From: Miscanthus floridulus
Lineage: Eukaryota; Streptophyta; Magnoliopsida; Poales; Poaceae
Assembly (NCBI RefSeq): GCF_019320115.1
Contig: NC_089587.1
Span: 102,946,166 to 103,010,165, forward strand
Reading direction: 5' to 3'
Length of the DNA: 64,000 nucleotides
Shown: in pieces, positions 55,797-64,000 of the stretch
Position numbering within the stretch: position 1 is the stretch's first letter
How the letters are laid out: the number at the start of each line of letters is the position of its first letter
Made by a program: the position numbers and the translations under genes
Notes under the pieces: generated by a model
The model's database searches: none
Seen by the model: only the letters and a program-made list of their open reading frames with translations
What the model was told of the DNA's origin: nothing

Positions 55797-57834
55797 TGGA
55801 AGGTCCTAATGGCTAGAAGGGGAGTGAATAGCCTATTAAAAATTATTACAACAACACTAAGACAAATGATTAGTCAATAAGATGGCGAAGCGAATTTTGC
55901 ACTAGCACTATACTTGGAGTTGCAAGTCACCTACCCAATTCTATTTTCTATGATCTCTAGTATATCACAACAAAGCTATGCCACTAATATACACCTAGGT
56001 GATCAACCAAGTGACAGTAATACAATTAAATGCTACACCATCTAGTCTTAACTACCACTAGCTCTATCCAAGTGAATGTATAATGAAATATAAGAGAGTG
56101 ATAGGGAGGTATACCACCATGGCAAGTGACCAATGAGTGAATACCATTGAATACCAAGGAGACAATCAAGACATAATGATTTTTCCTCTGAGGTTCACTT
56201 GCTTGCCGGCAAGCTAGTCCCCGTTGTGGTGATTCACTCACTTGGAGGTTCACATGCTAATTGGCATCATACGCTAAACCCTCAATAGGGTGCTGCACAA
56301 CCAACACAAGTTGACGATCACACAAGCCACGAGTAATCCATTAGAGTACATTTTGGCTCTCCACCGGGGAAAGGTAAAAAACCCCTCACAATCACCATGA
56401 TCAAAGCCGGAGACAATCACCAACCTTAGCTCGACGATCCTCGCTGCTCCAAGATGTCCAGGTGGCGGCAACCACCAAGAGTAACAAGCCAAAGCCACAG
56501 CGAAACACAAATACCAAGTGCCTCTAGATGCAAACACTCAAACAATACACTTGGATTCTCTCCCAATCTCACAAAGATGATGAATCAATGATAGAGATAA
56601 ATGGAAGGGCTTTGGCTAACCTCACAAGGTTGTTATGTCAATGCAAATGGCCAAGAGAGTGAGCTAGAGCTGACCAAACGATATTTATAGACACCCCCAC
56701 ACAATAGAGCCGTTGGCTCAATTATTGGACTGACTGTGGGATGACCGAACGCGCAGGTCGTGTGCACCGGACGCGTCTGGTGTCCTGACTGGACGCGTCT
56801 GGTCGCAGCCTGACTGCCATGTGTCCCTTTCAAATTGTTTAGCCATTGGCACCCAATGGCTATCTCTGCATACAGTAATACTACGTGATCGGATGCGCTG
56901 TTAGAAAATGACCGAACCTGGGAGACGCAGCGTCAGGTCGAGTCCCGAGAGCTCCCAAAACCTCTCTGGGCTGACCGGATGTGTCCAATCACACCGAACC
57001 GGACGCTCCCAGTGTTCGATGAATTATTGCGCTGAAAACCTAAGACTTGCTGGTTCACACCGGACGCCTCTGGTATGGCGACCGGACACGTCCAGTCACT
57101 CTCTGCAATCTTGCTTTGGGCTATATCACTTTGACCTGACGCTGAACAGTAACTCATCAGTGTCCGATCACTCCACTAAGCCAGAGTCCGATAACTTTCA
57201 CTTAGTCACTCACCTTGGGTCCAAATATCGAACGCGTCCAGTACTAATTCGGGACGTGTCCGGCCACTTCTGTCTGGCTACCCCAAGACTAGATAAAATA
57301 CTAGACACGTCCGGTCCCAATTTCGAACGAGTCTGGTCACTCTGTGACCAGTGTGACTAACTCCTTTTCAACTCTATCTTCTTTACCCTTGCACAAATGT
57401 GTCAACCACCAAGTGTATCACCTTGTGCACATGTGTTAGCATATTTTCACAAATGTTTTCATGGGTGTTAGCACTCCACTAGATCCTAAATGTATATGCA
57501 ATGAGTTAGATCATCTAATGGCCCTTTGATAACCACATTTTTATATGAGTTTCACCCCTCTTAATAGTACGACTATCAATCCTAAATGTGAATCACGCTC
57601 GCTAAGTGTCTCGATCACTAAACCAAAAAGCTCCTATCAATTTCACCTTTGCCTTGAGCTTTTTGTTTTTCTCTTTCTTCTTTTCCAAGTCCAAGCACTA
57701 GATCATCACCATCATCATGATCTTCACCGTTGCTTCACCACGTGGAATAATGCTACCTATCTCATGATCACTTAGATGAATTAGGTTAGCCCTTAGGGTT
57801 TCATCAATTCACCAAAACCAAACTAGAGCTTTCA
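55797..57834 (-). repeat. SIRE-2 5' LTR (2038 bp)
   Basis: Runs from TGGAAGGTCC to CTAGAGCTTTCA on the plus strand. A TATAAATA box (minus) is at 56682-56689. The CCGGACGC-type array is at about 56740-57330, upstream of the TATA in sense. It is homologous to the solo LTR at 6699-8660 in opposite orientation. Confidence 0.9.
56682..56689 (-). promoter_or_regulatory. SIRE-2 5' LTR TATA box
   Basis: Minus strand TATAAATA following the CCGGACGC array; start of the element transcript expected near 56650. Confidence 0.55.
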
Positions 57835-58101
57835 ACAGGCCATACTTGGGGATTCACATCAAGAATAGTGTTGGACGTGCCGATGCTGTTCTACCTAACC
57901 CTTGTACAGACGCTGACAGGCGTGTCAGTTCACCACGATGTCCGTCAGGATGGAGTGGAACACCATGACCGGCAGATGACGCATGCGCATGGCGCCAGTG
58001 ATGAATAGGGCTGCGACATGGAGCCATCCCTGTTGACATCTATAGGATTAGCAAGATCCAGACGAAGGAGAAGAAGGACCCAGCCACCCTGGAGACTTTC
58101 T

Positions 58102-58121
58102 TCTCTCTCTCTCTCTCTCTC
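58102..58121. repeat. (CT)n microsatellite
   Basis: Ten CT units upstream of the LTR TATA box. Confidence 0.8.
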
Positions 58122-58165
58122 ATTCTTCTCCTTTTCCTTGCTATAACCTGCGCTTTCCCTTCGTC

Positions 58166-58174
58166 TATAAAAGG
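58166..58174 (+). promoter_or_regulatory. Tat-like LTR TATA box
   Basis: TATAAAAGG about 45 bases after the CT tract; a good core promoter match. Confidence 0.6.
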
Positions 58175-58480
58175 GGAAGTAGGGCACCTCATGGAGGGAG
58201 GAGAAAAAAACACAAGAGCACGACACGAGCACACGGCTGAGTGGCAATCGAGCTCTCAGCACCTGTTCACTTCTTCCATTAGAGACTTAGGATTCTTTCC
58301 CTCTCTCGCCCGTTTGTAACCCCTACTTGAAACCAAGTGCCGGTAACACGAGTAGCAGCAAACTGGACGTAGGGACGTTCCACCCGAACTAGTATAAACC
58401 CTTGTATCTTCCGAGCACACCATCCGAGCCAGACGCGCAAATACAAATTTACTCGTCGGTGGTCCAAAAACACTGATAGT

Positions 58481-58499
58481 TGGCATGCCAGGTAGGTGC
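58481..58499 (+). other. Putative primer binding site of the Tat-like element
   Basis: TGGCATGCCAGGTAGGTGC directly after the LTR. It resembles the TGGCGCGCCAGGTAGGGG site of RIRE2-type elements with changes. The tRNA used is not clear to me. Confidence 0.55.
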
Positions 58500-58540
58500 T
58501 TTTTGCATGTCTCGACATCCACATTAGGCCTTGGATGGCT

Positions 58541-60101
58541 AGTCACAGCGTTAGATGGGTCCTGGGTGCGTACGTGTGCTTTGGGAACCTAGACTTCATC
58601 GTTATGATGGAGGGAGAGTTGGCGCAGGCTTCCGCCGCCATCCAGCCTCTCTACTCCACTAGCCTCGACGTGGTCGTCGAGGCACTTGAGGAGCTATAGC
58701 TGCATGCACCGAAGGCTGGTGCCCTAGGAGCAACTAGCTCATCGGCTTCGATTACAGGAGGCTAGAGCGCCAGCTCAACACCTTCCTGGGACCCGACCGT
58801 CCTAGGAGGACCTATGCTGCCTCACCTTCTCGTTCGCCAACATCATGACATAGCTTACCAGAGGAGAACTACTCTCCTCAGAATACCTCATCTAGGGTGC
58901 CCCGATAGTGCTCCTGTTTGGTCTGCATAATGCCACAGAGACCGCTGTCCACCTTGTGGCGTAATGCACGCCCCCATCCCCTATGAACGATGAGTTCATC
59001 GTTCATAGGGGATGACCAAATATGTCATGGAATCTTTCCACTACCTTCTCGTGGAAGAATCAGAGTCACCCTCCGACTCTGACTCCAGTAGGAGGAGCCA
59101 TCACCCCTCGCGAGAATGTTTCATGGTAGGTACCCCCGAGGGATACATCAAAACCATCCACAAGGGAGGGGCTACCCCAATAGATGACCTTGATGATGAG
59201 GTTGAGGGGGATGCAGGCCCCCTCCCACACCTACGGGTAGAGGAGCTTGAAGAAGCATGACTCTAGCTCAAGCAGGAACGCGTGAAGCTCGAGTGAGAGA
59301 TCAAGGGCCATGGTGATGGTGGGCATGCACGCGCCGCGGCCCACGACATGAACTAGTGGATCATCGGGGATGACAAAGCCTTTCCACACTTCACCCGGGC
59401 AAAGCCAGAACATCACGGCCCCGGCGGCCTTCCTTCGAGTGCTTCTGGGGCCCATGACGCCCAAGGATCATCGGGCCCATCATGAGATTCGCACGCTACT
59501 CGAGCGTGCGGCGGTGCAGCAGGCTGAGAGCTCACTGTCCCTATGACGCGAGCTCGACGCCAGCTAGCGTGTGCCCACAGAGTGACCCGACAAGGACGTG
59601 TTAGTCTACCAAGCGTAGTGAGGCAGCAGGCCACGCGCTGTGGTCCCGGTGCATGAGCATCTTGGCCTCCACCATGATGCGCATGACACCCTAGATGCCC
59701 ATAGACGTGCCCACAATGATGAGAGGGAGGATGCTAGCCATTGCTACCACCCTCGTCGTGGCGGACACGACCACAGCACGAGGACCGAAGCCCGATCCCT
59801 GACTTGCTGGGACCTCAGGCCTTTGGTTGACATATCCTAAATGTCGTCTTCCCACCGCGGTACCTACCGCCGATCAACATCCCAAAATACTCTAAGGAAA
59901 CAAACCCCAGACTGTGGTTCGAGGATTATCGACTTGCTTGCTAAGCCGGTGGAGCAGATAGTGACAGTTTCATTATCCGTAACCTTCCATTGTTCCTGGC
60001 CGGTTCGATGCGAACATGGTTGGAACCTCTTCCACCCAACCGAATCCAAAGTTGGGCGGACCTAAAAGAAATCTTTGTGGGAAACTTCTAGAGCACAGAC
60101 G
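58541..60101 (+). pseudogene. Tat-like gag, decayed
   Basis: Three-frame remnants of gag. TKYVMESFHYLL and ESESPSDSDSS are at 59015-59090, and the capsid region PPRYLPPINIPKYS, then LWFEDYRLAC, IIRNLPLF and SWADLKEIFVGNF at 59850-60090. Many stops and frame changes interrupt it. It ends where the next LTR starts at 60102. A 40-bp palindrome (58975-59014) lies inside. Confidence 0.65.
58975..59014. repeat. Perfect 19-bp inverted repeat with 2-bp spacer
   Basis: CATCCCCTATGAACGATGA, then GT, then its exact reverse complement. Any transcript would fold into a tight hairpin. It sits in non-functional Tat-like gag. Confidence 0.9.
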
Positions 60102-60921
60102 TGTAACACCCTCGGTGTTATCGCTTAAACAACTTGCTAAATTATGTCATGAGCATCATGTGTATGTGTCAATGCATGTGACAAAGTGTGTCGATCAATT
60201 TCCGTAACTTAAAACGATCAACAAAAGTGCTAAATGAAAGTTGATTCAATAGTCTTGTTATATCACTTAGGGTTTGAAACCAATTTTTATTAAGCAAAAA
60301 CACTATAGAACATGTATGTGACACTTAAATATAGTTGGAAGTACAAACTTGGTAGATGACAATGCAACTTTAACTTTTGGAAAATAGATGTTGTTAACTA
60401 GTGTTTAGGGAGCTCTAAAATCAAACTTGACGTTAAGATAAGCTCTTTTCGGCAAGCACTTGAACTATTGTTAAAATACCATTTTTGATGAATTATATGG
60501 AGCAAAATAGTTAAATAGTGCTCAAATATTTTGCTCCTACGGGTTAGTATAAGGTATGGACTATTGTATGAAGTATTCATGGTTGAAATTAACAAGGTGT
60601 AGATCTATTAAAAATTGCGACAAAAGAGTTAATGGTTACTTAGCCTCAGTTGAAATCCTTAACATTCTTAAGTATGGAAAAGTAGTAAGACAATGCTATT
60701 TTGACATTTAATTTCTAACAAAAATGTTTAAACACTAGTTGCACGTTTTGGTATTGTTGATTACATCAAAGTGAGTGCTTGAGCATGGCATAGGTCGACA
60801 TTGTGTCGGATGTCACGTTGCCCGCTCTAAAATTGTCCCAACTTCACTAGAACGCACTGCGAACCCTGATTCGGTGCTCGGTTCACGAACCGGCGTTCAG
60901 TGTGACAAACCCATGTTGGCA

Positions 60922-60925
<4 letters not shown>

Positions 60926-60952
<27 letters not shown>
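60926..60952. repeat. (CT)n microsatellite
   Basis: About 13 CT units in the Tekay-like LTR. Confidence 0.8.
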
Positions 60953-61563
60953 GGTCGCTCTCTAGATGTGAGGTTTGCTTTGTTAGCTAGGTGTTAGTAT
61001 CGACTTTGGGTTCATGGAGTGGTTGAGTCTTCATCGAGTTGGTAAGTAGTTTTTGGCCTGCTTTAAAATGTGTGCATGTCACCGTCTCTTTCGTTTGGCC
61101 CTATGGGCACGGTTGCCTCGCGTGCGTGCGCGACTGGCATTGGGCTCGGCCCTAGGCTAGTCACAACCCTTCCCTATAGGCCAATGCCACCTGCCAGGAT
61201 GACACCATGACTCGCCTCTCACCTCGCCTACCCTCTTGCTAGCCAAGCCACGTCGAGCCGCTGTGCCACGCGTAGCGCCTAGGCGAGGCTGCGACTGTCA
61301 TCGCTCGGTCATTGTGGCGTTTTCTCCGCCCTTTGATTCACCTCGACCGTTGTAGCACGTGCCCTCCGCCTGTCAACCCACCTACCACGCCCTCATCTCG
61401 ACGTCGTTGCGTGGCCACACACAAGTGCTAACCGACATGTCGCTCGCTCGTGTGGTCATATCTCTGTTGCCGCCGTCCATGCCCGGCCTAGACCAAGCCG
61501 TCCCATCCTGACACCCCACAACACTTAATTCCAAATCTAGAATATTAAATCGCCTTTTTCCAC

Positions 61564-61570
61564 TATAAAG
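61564..61570 (+). promoter_or_regulatory. TATA box in the Tekay-like LTR
   Basis: TATAAAG in the context CACTATAAAGGGAGAAG inside the GC-rich block, as in the 8872-21855 element. Confidence 0.5.
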
Positions 61571-64000
61571 GGAGAAGTCTACCATTGAGATGGATAGGCA
61601 CGGAAGAAGAAAATGTTACGTACCCACAATTAAAAAAACAAATGTCTAGAACTCTAGATCGTTAAGCATGCTCAAGGTTTTAGGTAAATTTTGTACTGAA
61701 GCACCAAGGGAATCGATGCCACACCATGCGGACGATCTTGCTCATTAAACATGGCCTTGGCTGAGGTTGGCTACCCCATTGCCTTTCCACCAAAGGAGTC
61801 ACGCCGTTTCGCAAGCTTTAAATGCTTGGTCCACTATATCCCATCTTGATTTAGTGCCCCAGCGGCTAGGATTGGAAGCTAGCTAGCAAACCGACCCGCA
61901 CCAAAGCGCAAACGAACCTTGTAGTCAGCCAATTTGGCATTTTGCTCCCCATCGGCCGTGGGCACCGCTGAATCAGTAGGTTGGGAGGTAAGGCATGTAG
62001 GAGTGGTAGCAGTTCGATTGCTCGTAACCCTACACTCGCCTTGACTCCCTCTATCCGGTGCTCGCACTGTTTTGGCTAGGAAACTCATTGGTGACATGGT
62101 GATGCACCGGCATCCATCATAGAGCGCCACCGTCCCGCTCTGTCGTGTGTGGCCAGACCGCCATAGCGCTTCCTAGCTTCAACCATAAGTAGGGTGTACA
62201 CCATGGTGAGCTATGGATGCTTCTCCGCCATCTCTACCTAACCATGAGGGTGTAGGCTCGCCGAAACAGTCACACAACTGCCATGGATAGCCGCTCACCA
62301 TAGCCGCTTGTGATAGTGTGCCTCCGAGTCCCTATCCGCCACCCATCCTTGCGTGTTTAGCTGTAAATGGTTGTCGGCCCCTTACTTCCGCCATAGCGAG
62401 CCTAGTTGGCCCAGCGTAACCGTCGTTGCCGCCGGTGTGCCATGCCGCCACGCGTGGGCACGCTGAGGACCACCCCATTGCAAAGGCAACACGTTCTAGG
62501 GTCTTTATTGCAAAGCGTGAGTCTGTAGTAATAGTGTTCCATTGCTCCTCGTGATTATCCAAAAAGTCGAGCCCTTTTCTACAAAATAGCCTACGCGCGC
62601 GGGCGCCCCGGCTTTGTCCGTACTGGGCCGCCGTGTCATGTGCGCAGCCACGCCACGCTAGGTTGCCAAGCCTAAAGGGGTGCTGTCGGCCCTTTCCTTT
62701 TTCTAATGTATTTTCTAATTTAGTTTCTAAGGCGAACTTGTAAATTCAAGATAAATTTGTGTATATGTCCAAAAATTGTGAAACCAATTTTGTTAGGTTT
62801 CTAAAATCATGATCTATCTGTTAGTATATTTTGTTCACATAGTTTTATAATATTTTCAGGGGTTATCTAATCAATTTTAAATGCTTAATATTATAAGATA
62901 TAAACTTGTAGGAATTGTTGTGATAAATTGGTGATAGTGTGGGCTCTGAAACTTTCACAGTAAATTCCTCATATTATTAGGTGCTCACTATAATTTTTGT
63001 AGCTCCATAGGTATTAGTTTGTTAAGGTAACTAAATGAGCCCTAATATGAATATATATATTTAATCAATCAAATGTCAAAAATAATTGGGGGTTTGTAGA
63101 ACGAAAATATTTTCTGGAAGCAAGTCTTACTTGGCGATGTGGATACATAGACTAGTATGTTAGTCATTAAGCTAGTTCATTAGCTCGCGGAGCATAATCG
63201 TATTATAGAGTTGCAGTTACCATTGATTAATTGCGTCTCTACATTGCATCCACGTATATCATAATAGGAACAATGATGGATCATGGAGATGACCGAAGTA
63301 GCAGAAAAGATGGTGCCTTGATGATCGTGTCACCATGGTGGAATGCTAACTTTTGGTTATATCTTACCCAGGCAAGCCCCGGTGCATAACCCCTATTATT
63401 CTGCACTTTATCTTATGCTGGTGCATGAAGTTTAAGGAGTTGAATGAAAACCACTTGTATATATATATATCCTTATCCTATGAGTCTTACTAGTATGATA
63501 GGATCATGTAGATTGCTATGCTGCAAGACTTCGGTAGAAGTCGAGTGATTGTCTGTCACTCACAAGAGATAGGAAAGATATTATTGTTGTTATTATATTA
63601 CTATCACATGGAATATATATGAATGATAATTGGAGACCGGGCAGAATGGTACTTTGGATCTGGACTTGGTTTGGCATTCGAGCGAGGCTCGGATTGCACT
63701 TGTTCTGCCTGTGTCGGTTAAGGACCAGTTGTTGCATTGGATTCAAGTCAGGTCACAGACTTATTATCCTGAGCACATACTCTCTTATGGGGGTGGAAAG
63801 GCTCATTGCTCTCTTGTCATGGGTTCTGGCTCTTTCCGGACTGATTGATTGGAGGCAAGGATGGTGGAGGTCTAAGCACCACACTGAGTCCGGGGCTCAG
63901 GTGTGGGAGCTTAAAGTCCAAGTTTGGACGGGGACCTAGACCCCTTGACAGGAGAGTGGTGGGTTGGTCCTGCTTGTGCTTGGGGTACAAGTGGGGCATG

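Larger units (their letters stand above)
43491..57834 (-). mobile_element. SIRE-2: older SIRE-type Copia element, gag split by a solo Gypsy LTR
   Basis: Minus-strand element: 5' LTR 55797-57834, primer site, gag (55738 leftwards, interrupted by 49992-54681), pol to about 45779, a pyrimidine-tract region, and a truncated 3' LTR 43491-45054. The two LTRs are clearly homologous but differ at many sites, so it is older than the Tekay insertion. The 3' LTR lacks its final ~460 bp, so no left duplication survives; the base block after the 5' LTR is ACAGG. It was inserted in the LTR of the Tat-like element at 57835. Confidence 0.9.
57835..58478 (+). repeat. Tat-like LTR, 5'-truncated
   Basis: The visible part ends near ACACTGATAG, just before the primer site. 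It contains a TATA box TATAAAAGG (58166-58174) and a (CT)n tract (58102-58121). Confidence 0.65.
57835..60101 (+). mobile_element. Fragment of a Tat/RIRE2-like Ty3/Gypsy element
   Basis: Plus strand. The right part of an LTR (57835-58478), a primer site and a decayed gag remain. Its left side is cut by SIRE-2 and its right side by the Tekay-like LTR at 60102. The LTR end and the gag motifs match the RIRE2/Tat type as I know it. Confidence 0.75.
60102..64000 (+). repeat. Tekay-like Gypsy LTR, start only (continues past window)
   Basis: Begins TGTAACACCCTCGGTGTTA, the sense-strand start of Tekay LTRs in this window, right after AGACG in the Tat-like gag. A (CT)n tract lies at 60926-60952, a GC-rich block at about 61080-62700 and a TATA box CACTATAAAGGG at 61564-61570. 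AT-rich sequence then runs to the window end; GGCAAGCCCCGG at 63373 is the complement of CCGGGGCTTGCC found in the other Tekay LTRs (10290, 19682), so it is plus-strand. No coding part is reached. Whether it is solo or full cannot be seen. Confidence 0.85.

Noticed and set aside
1..64000. CRISPR arrays, bacterial operons or phage
   Set aside because: No regularly spaced short repeats or prokaryotic gene organisation; introns, LTR elements and a germin-like gene show a plant nuclear genome.

Overview
The window looks like a repeat-dense grass (Poaceae) chromosome segment. The nested SIRE-type Copia and Tekay/Tat-type Gypsy LTR elements, MULEs and short hAT/Stowaway-like elements fit a PACMAD grass such as Saccharum, Sorghum or Miscanthus; the species is an inference. 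Only one clear host gene is present, a single-exon germin-like protein at 33990-34646.

Layout. 1-6430: 5' end (minus strand) of a SIRE-like Copia element (SIRE-1) with its LTR at 4941-6430, inserted in the 5' LTR of an older plus-strand Copia (copia-2, 6431-26550). Copia-2 also holds a solo SIRE LTR (6699-8660, TSD GCGGT) and a complete 13-kb Tekay-type chromovirus (8872-21855, minus strand, TSD TCGCA, very similar 3.6-kb LTRs). 26551-33368: a 6.8-kb MULE with long terminal inverted repeats, a mudrA-like transposase gene and a convergent second gene encoding CxCG zinc-ribbon units. 33369-35717: small host island with the germin-like gene. 35727-37260: fold-back MULE relative with a perfect 9-bp TSD. 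37493-40849: putative mariner/Stowaway-like element split by a solo SIRE-type LTR (38038-40457, TSD GGCCC). 41215-43437: a hAT-type element (8-bp TSD), MITE pieces and a tRNA-derived SINE. 43491-57834: a second, older SIRE element (SIRE-2, minus strand), its gag split by a 4.7-kb solo Gypsy LTR (49992-54681). 57835-60101: a Tat/RIRE2-like Gypsy fragment. 60102-64000: start of another Tekay-like LTR.

The element genes are retrotransposon gag-pol polyproteins (capsid, protease, integrase, reverse transcriptase, RNase H) and MULE transposition proteins. Every long one carries stops or frameshifts, so all look inactive as sequenced. Points most worth a second look: the MULE's second gene; the shared CCGGACGC/GCGTCCGG arrays just upstream of the TATA box in every SIRE LTR; the extra coiled-coil ORF ahead of the Tekay gag; the fold-back element that shares terminal sequence with the MULE on the other side of the germin-like gene; and a TSD-flanked SINE. 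Coordinates of broken polyproteins are outer limits read by eye.
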